From: Nematostella vectensis
Taxonomy: Eukaryota; Cnidaria; Anthozoa; Actiniaria; Edwardsiidae
Direction of reading: 5' to 3'
Assembly: GCF_932526225.1 (NCBI RefSeq)
Contig: NC_064047.1
Coordinates: forward strand, 1,178,001 to 1,242,000
Length of the DNA stretch: 64,000 bases
Part shown: piece after piece, positions 41,528-53,700 of the stretch
How the letters are laid out: every line of letters starts with the position of its first letter
How positions within the stretch are numbered: the first letter of the stretch is position 1
The notes under the pieces: model-generated
Told to the model about the DNA's origin: nothing
The model's database searches: none
What the model saw: the letters and a program-made list of their open reading frames with translations, nothing else
Made by a program: the position numbers and the translations under genes

Positions 41528-43933
41528 ATGTACATTCTAACGCTCGTTTTATTCATCGCTGCGGCGCATGCCGGTGAGTTTAGTTCAATTTAAAAACATT
41601 TTCTTTTACCTTTCTTCACGGTCGGGATTTAAGGGGGCAGATGTGCAAAGATAAAAGGTGTGGAAACTGGAAGGTGTATAAAAACATATAAGGTGTTGAA
41701 ACAAATAAAATGAAATGAAAACAATTATAGTTTATTGCGGTGAAGGAAAATGTGTTTGCTTTCATTAGCTTCTCGGTTGGTTCTTGTAAGAATGAGTATT
41801 TACGAAGGGTACGCTACTTCTAGAAAACATAATCTCGACCCGACAAAAATGGAAAGTTTAGAAAGTATCTATTTCAGTCGGTCTACTTGATGATGCATGG
41901 TATAGCGATATTTTTCATCAACAATTGATAAGGAACATTTTTTCGCATAAGTTGTTGTTCGCACTTTGAAAACAGTAACAAAAGTGCGGCGTACAAGGGC
42001 GTGTCTACACGAGGAAACAATGTCACATGCACTTGCATGTTCTGCTAGGTTTAGGAATATTTTTGTTCTCCATCGGGTATCTAAACATAAAGTATGTGCG
42101 CGTGAAGATATATTAACATTGTGTCCTCGAGTCATCGTGTACTGTGACAATTACAGATTTCGCCCCAATCCAAGAACCAATCGATGTGGGTCAATACGAG
42201 GTCGTGACATCTTCGCGAAGTGCTCGGCTCAACTGCGGACACATCAAGCTGCCACTCGGATGCAAAATTGCCGACGACTGCTCCGCGAAGACTTGCGAAA
42301 TTGGTTTCGCCGGTCTGAACTTTAAGTTCAGTATTAAAATCAACAAGTGCGAGAGCCCCCTGACAGTTGGGGTCAGCGTCGGGGTAAGTAAGCACCATAA
42401 ATGCAGACGCGTAGTATGGATTGACTGAGAGGGATGGTGAGGGGAAGCGTGTAGCACGTAGCATGGATTGACTGAGAAGGGGTGGGGAGGGGAAGCGTAT
42501 AGCACGTAGCATGGATTGACTGAGAGGGATGGTGAGGGGAAGCGTGTAGCACGTAGCATGGATTGACTGAGAGGGGGTGGGGAGGGGAAGCGTGCAGCAC
42601 GTAGCATGGATTGACTGAGAGGGGTGGTGAGGGGAAGCGTGTAGCATCTAACATGGATTCACTGATTCACCCTCCCCTCCCCCCATGATCACTTACATGC
42701 CAACGAAATTTTCTCGTTCCCAGGTCCCCAACTTAGGCATCAACTTCGGTCACGACTTTCCCACGGATCAGCTAGTCCCAATCCCCAACCTTATCCCCAG
42801 TCTCGGACCTCTCCAATTCGGCGCTGTGTTTGTCATGGTCAAGATGCACAATAGCGGCTCCAACCTCAACCTCCAGGTATGTATGGGATTCCTGTGTATC
42901 CGGCAGCCTTCCTCGCACACTTCCAATCAATCTTGTTTTTAAAATAGTCGTTGTTTAAGTTCGCTCGATCATTTCCTTATCAGGACATTACATACCATAT
43001 GTCCTCGTCTTATTATTTTTTTTCCGCTTTATTTTCCCCTGTGACCGTCGAGAATTCCCACAAGAACTTACAGAAATTCATCGTGTTTACTGCAATTTTG
43101 CTGGCCTTCCTTTTGAAAAATAGGCCCCGGCCCTAACGTTTTAGAATATCACAGGTCTCCCGCGCGCTTGCCTCAGGCTCTTTTATTTAGAAGGAACAAT
43201 TGATGTGTCGTTTTTACTTTCGAACTGATAGGTAGAACTTCAGGCTGGCATTGCGATCAACAACAAACCCATGTTCCCTATCAAGTTCGACTTATTCAAT
43301 GGAAACCTGCCAATCAGCACCAGCGATTGTAACGAAGGTACGCACTAACGTAAAAAAAAAATACAATTCTAATTTTACTTGATATAATTATATATCTGAA
43401 AATCACAACTTTGTCAGTAAATTTGAAAACCACTGTGGGCGAGGGCTCAGCTTTAATTTTACGCCAACTTCATCAGTACTAATTCTGTTAGTCTGATTTC
43501 TGCCTTTTCAGGCGGCGGTGGTCTACCTCCCCCACCCCCTGGTGGTAAGTACAATTTCAAAGTAACATAAACTTTCTTGAAATTGTTGAAATTGGTGACG
43601 GTCTAGCCTTTTGCGCAGGCATCTCTTCTCATCGTAAAGAAAAAGCGCTTTTTCGATGTGGAATTCCTGTGGCGAAACACAGGAAACCCGAATCTGAATA
43701 ATGGCCACTACATAGTAGAGTTGCTACAGTGTAGAGGAGACTAGTGCCGGTCGTAGGGGGGGGGGGGGGGGGGGGGGGAGGTCAAAGTCTAGGATACGCC
43801 TGGTCTGAAATGTCTTTTTTTATCTCTGAAAGGTGCTTGCAGCGACTCGAATGACTTCTGCAAGTTCATGGGGAGCCAGTGTAGCAACCCCGAGGTGGCT
43901 AGCAAGTGTATGCTGACATGCAAGCAATGCTAA
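41528..43933 (+). CDS. Secreted Cys-rich protein with C-terminal ShK domain
   Basis: Six exons: 41528-41573, 42157-42383, 42724-42876, 43232-43337, 43512-43544, 43833-43933. They total 666 bases, 221 aa plus TAA. Exon 1 encodes a 15-residue signal peptide (LTLVLFIAAAHA). The main domain (exons 2-4) has six Cys in its first part (LNCGHIKLPLGC, DDCSAKTCEIG, INKCESP) and a hydrophobic Val/Asn/Leu second half. A Gly/Pro linker (exon 5) leads to a C-terminal ShK-type domain with six Cys (ACSDSNDFCKF ... CKQC). I do not recognise the main domain; ShK domains are common in cnidarian secreted and venom-associated proteins, but no toxin role is shown here. It is head-to-head with its paralogue at 36.2-38.5 kb. 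AATAAA signals lie at about 43995-44008. Confidence 0.8.
42414..42665. repeat. Minisatellite, 46-47 bp unit, about 5 copies
   Basis: ATGGATTGACTGAGAGGG, then GGTGAGGGGAAGCGTGTAGC, starting 30 bases inside intron 2 of the ShK gene. The paralogue lacks it. Confidence 0.85.
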
Positions 43934-44704
43934 ATATCGACGCAAAAACACTACCAAGTTTGACAAAAAATCACACTTTAGTAACTACATACTGTAATAA
44001 AATAAAGAAATAATGTGTGTTACATTCTGTGGAAAACTGAAATAAACGATGAATATGTTTTTGGTTATTTTGTTTGGTAGAATGTCAAAATTAAACGAGG
44101 TGCTTTTCTGTAGCGCAAATATATAAGCGATTTATTATAGGTATTTAATGATAACTCTGTATTATTTTGATTGTCGAGTGTTTGTTGAATTACCCAATTT
44201 TACTAAAATATTATACATTTAGCTCTGAGGTTGTCTTGAGCTAGTTCTAACATACAACTGATAGAATCTGAAGCGTATAAATATTTATTAATAAAATACT
44301 TTATTGACGTATCTCAATTCCAAAATAAACTATTATATACAGTGATTACAAAAACTAAAAATTTTAAAAAACCACAGAGTCGAATTTGGCTAGAAATACC
44401 AGCCAAAAGTACACCTTTTGACTTGTAATCAATGTGATATTGATAAATATCATGTTAATCAGAATGGACGAAAAATTTAAACTGTGTAAATAGTGCATTT
44501 CGGTATGCATTTTTGTATAGGATCCCCTCCCCAAACCCCTCCAGAACACAAGAATGTTGTAAAACAAACGCTATGACAAAACGCCTAAAATCAAGAGGAA
44601 AGCGATAAATATATATGCTACAATGGTCCTTTACAACTGTGTACAACTGACTGTGCCGCGTACAACTTCTATTCTTTGGTAGCAATGGCGTTTGTCCTTT
44701 TTTG
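43934..44704. other. Convergent 3' intergenic region
   Basis: Contains the poly(A) signals of the + strand ShK gene and presumably the 3' UTR of SMARCAD1. No other gene. Confidence 0.5.
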
Positions 44705-47700
44705 TCAGCTGCTATCCCTCAGCCTTTTGAACACATTCGTGAGCACACTGGCGACGTCTTCACTCGAGTCTCCCGAATCTACAGCAAAAACAAAAATGTG
44801 AATGTAGCTTCGTTGTTACCCCACTTTACCCAACCTAATCCAAGTAACCCTACCCTTGCACTCCCTTGCCATGTCAACCCTCCCTTGCCATGTCAACCCT
44901 CCCTTGCCCCACCTTGCCATGTCAACCCTTCTTTGCCAACCCCTACCTTGCCCTGCCCCTACCGTACGCGGCCAAAAGACGTCTTTTGCCCCTATCCTAC
45001 TTGGCAAATCTCCCTACGTTACGTTGCCAACCACTACCCTACTTTGCTTCTACGCTAAGCTGCACCAACCTACGTTGCCCTACCCTATATTACCCCAACC
45101 TTCGTTGCCCCACCCTACGTTACCCCACCCTACGTTACCCCACCCTACGTTTCCCCATCCTACGTTGCCCCACCCTACGTTGCCCCACCCTACGTTGCCC
45201 CAACCTTCGTTGCCCCACCCTACGTTGCCCCAACCTTCGTTGCTCCACCCTACGTTACCCCACCCTACGTTGCCCCATCCTACGTTGCCCCAACCTACGT
45301 CGCCCCATCCTACGTCGCCCCACCCTACGTTGCCCCACTCTACGTTGCCCCATCCTACGTTGCCCAACCCTACGTTGTCCAACTCTACGTTGCCCCACCC
45401 TACGTTTCCCCACCCTACGTTTCCCCACCCTACGTTTCCCCACCCTACGTTTCCCCACCCTACGTTTCCCCACCCTACGTTACCCTACCCTACGTCACCC
45501 TACCCTACTTAACCCTACTTTACGTTGCCACACCCTACGTTACCCCACCCTACGTTGCCCCACCCTACGTTGCCCCACCCTACCCTACGTTGCCCCACAC
45601 CATGTTGCCCTACCCTACGTTGCCCTATCCTACCTTGCCCTACCCTACGTTGCCCCAACCTTCGTTGCCCCACCCTACGTTACCCCACCCTACGTTGCCC
45701 CATCCTACGTTGCCCCACCCTACGTTGCCCCATCCTACGTTGCCCTTCCCTACGTTGCTCCACCCTACGTTACCCTACCCTAGGTTACCCTACCCCACGT
45801 TATCCTACCCTACGTTGCCCCACCCTACTTAACCTTACCCTACATTGCCCAACCCTACGTTGCCCCACCCTACGTTGCCCCATCCTACGTTGCCCCACCC
45901 TACGTTACCCCACCCTACGTTGCCCCACCCTGCGTTGCCCCACCCTACGTTGCCACACCCTGCGTTGCCCTACCCTACGTTGCCACACCCTACGTTACCC
46001 CACCCTACGTTGCCCTACCCTACGTTACCCTTCCCTACGTTGCCACACCCTACGTTACCCTACCCTACGTTGCCCCACCCTACGTTGCCACACCCTACCC
46101 TACGTTGCCACACCCTACGTTGCCACACCCTACGTTACCCTACCCTACGTTGCCCTACCCTACGTTGCCCCACCCTACGTTACCCCACCCTACGTTGCCA
46201 CACCCTACGTTGCCCTACCCTACGTTGCCACACCCTACGTTTCCCCACCCTACGTTGCCCTACCCTACGTTGCCACACCCTACGTTACCCTACCCTACGT
46301 TGCCCCACCCTACGTTGCCCCACCCTACGTTGCCACACCCTACGTTTCCCCACCCTACGTTGCCCTACCCTACGTTGCCACACCCTACGTTTCCCCACCC
46401 TACGTTGACCCTGCCCTGTCGTACAAAGGTAACACACGTTTACACCTCACCTTCGTCGTTGTCTGCAGACACCACATCCTTCTCAAGCTTCAACTTGCTG
46501 TTGGCACATTTCAACATGTTATCCTCGACTGTATCTGTTGGGAGACACATTAAGAAATAAGACAAGAATACCACGCACCTGTCGTTACCTTTAGCGATGA
46601 GTCTGTACACGTGTACATCACGTGCCTTTACCATCATCGCCTATCTGTAACGACAGATAGCGATGAGTCTGTACACGTGTACATCACGTGCCTTTACCAT
46701 CATCGCCTATCTGTCGTCACCTTTAGCGATGAGTCTGTACACGTGTACATCACGTGCCTTTACCATCATCGCCTATCTGTCGTTACCTTTAGCGATGAGT
46801 CTGTACACGTGCACGTCACGTGTCTGCCCCACGCGGTGACACCTGTCTTCTGCTTGCTTGTCGTTGTATGGGTTGAAGTCGATGTCGTGCAGGATCACCA
46901 CGTTCGCTGATGTCAAATTGATCCCAAGGCCACCTAAAAACAAAAATAAGAAGAGAAATATTTATATTGATCACTTGATCATAAAAAATATCGCCTTATA
47001 TATTCACATCCGTTTTCAGTTTTCAGCTCTAAGCCACAGGGAGCCCGAGGCCACAGGGAGCCCGAGGCCTAGTCGTTTCAAATGCAAATGCATGGAAATG
47101 AAGATGAAACAATCGACTTTACTTCATTCATTTGCACACATTTGCAAATGAAAAGGACGGCGTCTAAACTGAGTCTAGTATTTGTGCCGAGTGCAGCTTT
47201 TTTTCTTCAATAATTAAAAACAATAAAATCCCCAAATACTCAGGCAACTTATTTGGGTGTATTTCGTTATTCTTTTATATGCCTTAATAAAACATTTCTG
47301 TATATTCGGGCTAATCGTCTTGACGGCAGATACGCGATAGGTTGGCCCAAACGGTGTCCTAATAACGGATTTTGGGTAATGGACGGCAAACTTCGGCGGT
47401 TTGTAATTGTGCGGTTGATCAGGGGTGCCATTATTTCTCTATCATACCCTATCATATAAACATGTAAAGTCTGAAGGAATCCTACATTTCAACTCAAACA
47501 TACACTCAACGTCTCGTAAAATTTTCTTCCGAATGATATTTTCCATGAATTTTCATGACTATGGTGGGTTTCTATTTAAATTCCAGGAATTTGTTAAAGT
47601 CCATATAACCTTTCAGAGTTGAAAGACTTTGTCAATTCTTTATATTTTCATCTTCCAAATGGTATGTGGTCCGTATGGACCCTTTAAAACACGCGTTCGC

Positions 47701-50700
47701 GTGAATAACTTAAATCTGTAATATTGAGGCATTTTGGTCAACCTTCGGAAAAAAGGCCGTAAACTGAAAGGTACAGTCATTTGTGACGTAGATCGAGATG
47801 TCAACCAAATTACATGAGAAAACATATGCGCGCGCTAAACCGGTTCCCGTCTTCATGTCTTCTTAGTTATTGCTGGAGAACGTTGTGTCGTTACAACTTT
47901 TATCGTCATCTTTATATCTTAACCTGGTGGTCAAATGATTATTTAACTTCAGCAAACAAATCTGCAAAATTTAGCAGATATTTTTTAGTCTTTGAATTAT
48001 TTTTGCATTGTGCATTTGTTTTGGCTAGATTGATATAAGTGAAAGGTTTTAAGAACTTTAAGGATCCGAGGGAACTTATTGGTTACAGGTAGCCTTATCC
48101 ACCCACCGGCTTTTGTGGAGAGTAGGAAGAGGAAAATATCAGGGTCCGAGTTGAAATTATCAATCATGGGCTGTCGCTCTACCACGGGCGTCTGTCCGTC
48201 AAGCCGGAAGTAGCGATAGCCACAGTGTTGTAGATAAACCTCGATGATGTCCATGACGAGAGTGAACTGACTGAACAGTAAGACGCGGTCACCCTGTGGC
48301 AGGAAAAATGATAGTGAGCAACATTCATTAACATTTACAATATTCATCATTATCAGAAACAGCAGCTATCATTATCATCACCATCAGCAAAATTTCCTTT
48401 GCTAATTCAAGTGAGTACCAGAGATTCAATTTAATTTCGTTAACGAAGATGGTTAATTAAAGTTGGCTTGCAAACTTCCAATAAATAACAAAGCAGTGGC
48501 TGATCGCCATCCTTTATGGAGGAAGTGACTTCTATGAGCAAACACTGGCCGCGTTGCACAGCAAAGCAAATAATTTTTATAACGGACAAATTTTGGCTGT
48601 GTCCTATTTTTGTGGTCCTTACGTTATCTTTCATCTCGGGTAGCATTGCATTCAGTCGCTCAAACTTGCCAGAATCGTACAATAACTCTTCGCCCAGTAC
48701 ATAAGATGACAGACTCTGGAAGACAGACACATGCGGCATTATGGGTGAAGCGACAATGTTTACATTGTAATGGAACCTCCACTCAAAGGACACCATTTGA
48801 ACCAAAATTTACGTCGGCGATATGGAGGTGCCAGTTTGGGGGAGGTTATAGAAGTGTTTGAGGCTGGGAGTAGGAGTGATGATCTCGTGACATGACTCAT
48901 TTCGTGACATATGATTTTGTTTTACAATACGACGTGCGCTAGCGTGGCAACCTTGACAGTTTTGTGAGGATAAACAATAATGATGCGAGAAACGTGCTAT
49001 CTGATACGACGCGCGCTACCGTGGCCACTTTGACAGTTCTTTTAAGTAAGTCAATAAGGATGTGAGAAACGTGCTATCTGAAAGGACGCGCGCTACCGTG
49101 GCCACCTTGACAGTTTTGTGAAGTCAATAAGGGTGCGAGAATATATTATCATGATTGACATAGCAAACACCCATCCAACCCGAGGCGTTGGATGAGAAAT
49201 ACTTGAGTGCACATCATAATACGTCTTGATTCTCCTAGTTAAGAAGTTTGTGTCACTCAAAATTGTCAATCAAAATATTCTAATGGCTAAATTACTTGGT
49301 CTTGGTTGGCACGTTAGCGCGCGTCGCATGGTTAACTCTTTGTATTGGTGGCCACGGTAGCGCGCGCGTCGCATGGTATACTTTGTATTGGTGGTCACGG
49401 TAGCGCGTATCGCATGGTATACTTTGTATTGGTGGCCACGGTAGCGCGTGTCGCATGCTACACTTTGTATTGGTGGCCACGGTAGCGCGCGCGTCGCATG
49501 GTATACTTTGTATTGGTGGTCACGGTAGCGCGTGTCGCATGGTATACTTTGTATTGGTGGTCACGGTAGCGCGCGTCGCATGGTATACTTTGTATTGGTG
49601 GCCACGGTTGTGCGTGTCGCACTGTAACATTTTGTATTGGTGGCCACGGTAGCGCGTGTCGCACTATAACACTTTGTATTGGTGGCCACGGTACCGCGAA
49701 TCGTACTGTAACAATTTGTATTGGTGGTCACGGTAGCGCGCGTCACTCTATAACACTTTGTATTGGTGGCCACGGTAGCGCGAGTCACACTATAACACTT
49801 TGTATTGGTGGCCACGGTAGCGCGCGTCACACTGTAATACTTTGTATTGGTGGCCACGGTAGCGCGCGTCACACTGTAACACTTTGTGTTGGTGGCCACG
49901 GTAGCGCGTTTCACACTATAACACTTTGTATTGGTGGCCACGGTAGCGCGTGTCGCACTGTAACACTTTGTATCGGTGGCCACGGTAGCGGTGTCGCGTG
50001 GTCAAATTTGTATTGGTTGCCACGGTATCGTACGTCGCGTGGTTATCTTTGTATGGATGGCCACGGTATCGTACGTCGCGTGGTTATCTTTGTATGGATG
50101 GCCACGGTATCGTACGTCGCGTGGTTATCTTTGTATGGATGGCCACGGTATCGTACGTCGCGTGGTTATCTTTGTATGGATGGCCACGGTATCGTACGTC
50201 GCGTGGTCATCTTTGTATGGATGGCCACGGTATCGTACGTCGCGTGGTTATCTTTGTATGGATGGCCACGGTATCGTACGTCGCGTGGTTATCTTTGTAT
50301 GGATGGCCACGGTATCGTACGTCGCGTGGTTATCTTTGTATGGATGGCCACGGTATCGTACGTCGCGTGGTTATCTTTGTATGGATGGCCACGGTATCGT
50401 ACGTCGCGTGGTTATCTTTGTATGGATGGCCACGGTATCGTACGTCGCGTGGTTATCTTTGTATGGATGGCCACGGTATCGTACGTCGCGTGGTTATCTT
50501 TGTATGGATGGCCACGGTATCATACGTCGCGTGGTTATCTTTGTATGGATGGCCACGGTATCGTACGTCGCGTGTCTTACTATAAAGTACCCTTTGTTCT
50601 AGACATAGACGATGGAGCTCGAAGTCGGACATCACTGTCATGTCTTCACAAACAAGGTCTACTTCAGACCCTCGGTTTTCAATGTCCTGAAAAGAGAAAT

Positions 50701-53700
50701 GACCTCACTATCCTCATAACCGTGATAGAGAGACACAGGTGGGCCAGTGTGTTTGCGTGTGGGCGGATTGGGGCATCTCAACCCTGCTGTTCCCTTGCTC
50801 GACGTGTGCAAGCTCACTAGATGCTTGTGTTCTCAATGGGTCATTCTCAATATGTATTAGAATTTTAGAACAACAGAGCAAGTGCAGCATTGAAATGGTG
50901 CTGCTTGATATATTGCACCTTATTGGAGTACTCCCCCCCCCCCTGCCCTCCCCACCCCTGGAATTTCTATACACTTCCTAAACGAGGAGCACATTACGCT
51001 GGGCTTACTCCCTTTGCTATTTACCCTGCAGTATTTGACGGCCATCTCTCGCAGGGTTTCGTCCTTGTAGTAGTTTCGCAGCAACAAAGGGTGGTTGGAC
51101 ATCATGCGTAGTGCCATTAAGATGTTCTTGTACTGATTGGATCCTTCTGTTTAAGGGTTCGGGGAAAAGAGAAGTAAGTATAATCATGATTTCCACCGTT
51201 ATTGTCATTGTGTCCACCTCCATTACCACCCTAAGTAGTCAACAACACTTAAATGCATTGCCATCATTTACAACACCAGCACCACCGCAATCATAACATT
51301 ATCATGTTTTATCACCATTATCATCATCACCACCATATTAACCACCATCATCATCAAAACTATCATCATCACCATTATCATCATCTACACTGTCATCAAC
51401 GCTATCATCACCAATATCATCACCACTATCATTATAACCACTATCATCCTCACCAATATTTATGATCGCCATCTTCATCATTATCACCACTATCATCATC
51501 ACCTCATTCTTATATGACATCGCGTGACTTACTAGCGTCTCGATACTCGTTATAGCACTTGAGCATCAGTTTACTATGCAAGTCCTTCTGACTGGTGGAC
51601 AGTTCGCAATGGATCACATGCTCGTGTTTCTGCGGCAACTCCTGTAGTACCTAGCGAAGTAATGACCAATACTGCTATCAGTTCTATTAGTAGAACTATC
51701 AGCATCATCGACACAATTCGTGGGCGTATCTCTGAGAACATTCCCTACTTTGAAGGAGGGAGGGGTTATGTTTTTTTCTGTAATAATAATTTTTTTTATT
51801 AATTGAATTTCCACCAGTTATATTGGTAAATGCACAACAGAGCCAGGCTCCAAATCTGTTTTGTTAGTAAGCACTGTCACTGGGGGTGGTCACTGCCAGA
51901 GGGTTTATTGCGTCCCCAGTGGTTCTTTCAAGTCCTTTCGGTTCAGGTTAGTGTAGTGCAGCTTGAAGAGACGGGACCTCCGGTTTAGTGTCCTTATCCG
52001 AGAAGACTGGAAACACGGGAGAATAACTTCAACTCACTTGTAACACAAATTCAAATAAAAAATCCCCAGTTTGGGCCAGGATTCGAACCTGGGCGACAGG
52101 ACAGTGCTGAATAACGTATGCGCATGCGCGTGCTCTGGCGAAAACAAGCACAATCGTAGTGTTGAATCGTTCGAGTAAAGGTACGAAAGGCTGACTTCAG
52201 TTGCTGTTTTGACTAACTGTACAGCATTAAAACCATACTGTACAAAAGATGACAGATTTGTGTGATAATGAGGGAGTCATAAAGAACATAGCCTTATGTT
52301 TGGTCTAGTTTTCTTAGCATTCGCCAAAATGTGACAGTTCGCCGGTAAAAAGCCGCCATTTTAAAACAAAAAGGCTGGTTTAACCGCGCGGTACTGGAAC
52401 TAGTCTTGCGTTTTTTAGCACTGGCGGGCCACAGCGGTGAGAGGTTGCCGCGTACCCCACGCTTCCATAAGATGGGGTTAAAAGGTAATGACCACTCTAC
52501 ATACGTCTTTCTTGAGTCTTCTTAGCACGAAGGGTTTCATGATTTTCTTCGCCTGTTCTGCCCGTTCCTTGATGTAGCCACTGTCTGCGTCTCTATCCTG
52601 GAAGACAAATAAACTTACTCATAGTATGACGCCGTTTGATGTCTTTTTTCAAAATTTAAAGAACCTTTGTCAGCCACACATTTGTTATGTTTTCATTCAA
52701 TATATTAAAATACACATTATTTGATTCAATCTGAAAATAGTCAAAGCTTATACTTCATTTACTAAGTTCTATCGAAAATATCATTAGTTTCCGAAATCAG
52801 CCGATGGAAATGGCTGCGTTTTCATACACGCTTCAGCAAACACAATTCCCTCTCACGAGTTAAGCTAGGAGACACGATCCCTGCACATACCAGTTTCTTG
52901 TTCCCGAATAGAAGCTTAAGTCCATCAGTTCTGCCGTCAAATATGGTCGGCATAACGAAGCTGAGTAAAGACATCAACTCGAGAAGATCGTTTTGCATGG
53001 GGGTCCCTGTTAACAGCAGGCGTCTTTTGGCCTTAAAATGTGAATATTAAGGATGGAATTAATTTTAACTTCAAATAGTATTTGTATGGCACAAATGAGC
53101 ATCGCAAAACATGACCTCGCCATAAGCCTCAGTCTCTAGATACTGACTGCAACATGCAGTCTACGATAATGGGTGTTAGATAATATGTGAGTGCTGTTAT
53201 GACGGACCTGTGTCCTCAGCGTTTCTATTACGTCCCACAATACAGGTTAATTGTGTGGTGAGAGACGGGGCCTCCGGACCAAACGCCTTATCCAAGAAGA
53301 CTTCGAAATCACAATGTAGAGAGCAAGGTTTTTACAAGTCTAATCTGTTTTACGGTGGCTTGTGTGGCTTTTACGGGACTTTATAATCCAAGGATAACAG
53401 CTTGTCTCGAATAAAAGTCATGCGCAAAAATGAGATGTTATATAAAATCATTCCTTTCTTACCCTTATTCTGGTCAGTTTGAGGTAGCGTTGCGACTGCA
53501 TATTTTTCAACATGTGACCTTCATCGAACACAACATAGTGAGGTCTGAGTTGGCGCAAGAATGACGTGTCTTCAAAGCCGCCGGTCGCCATGTTGTACCT
53601 GAAATTGCAATATTACCAATAAGTTCAAAACTACAATCATTTATCAACACTAATCCCAAAAAACAAAATCGTCAGCCATCATTATTATCATCATCACCAA

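Noticed and set aside
41528..43933. Venom toxin gene
   Set aside because: ShK-type domains occur in many non-toxic secreted proteins; the large N-terminal domain and absence of toxin-style propeptide do not support a toxin call.
44856..46560. Long open frames of up to 342 codons with Pro-Thr-Leu-Pro-His repeats on both strands
   Set aside because: The 15-bp minisatellite unit is a multiple of three and has no stop in several frames; the frames are artefacts inside a SMARCAD1 intron.
49976..50820. Three overlapping + strand open frames of 195-270 codons with repeated peptide units
   Set aside because: They are translations of the 41-bp minisatellite in all three frames; there is no promoter, domain or independent support.
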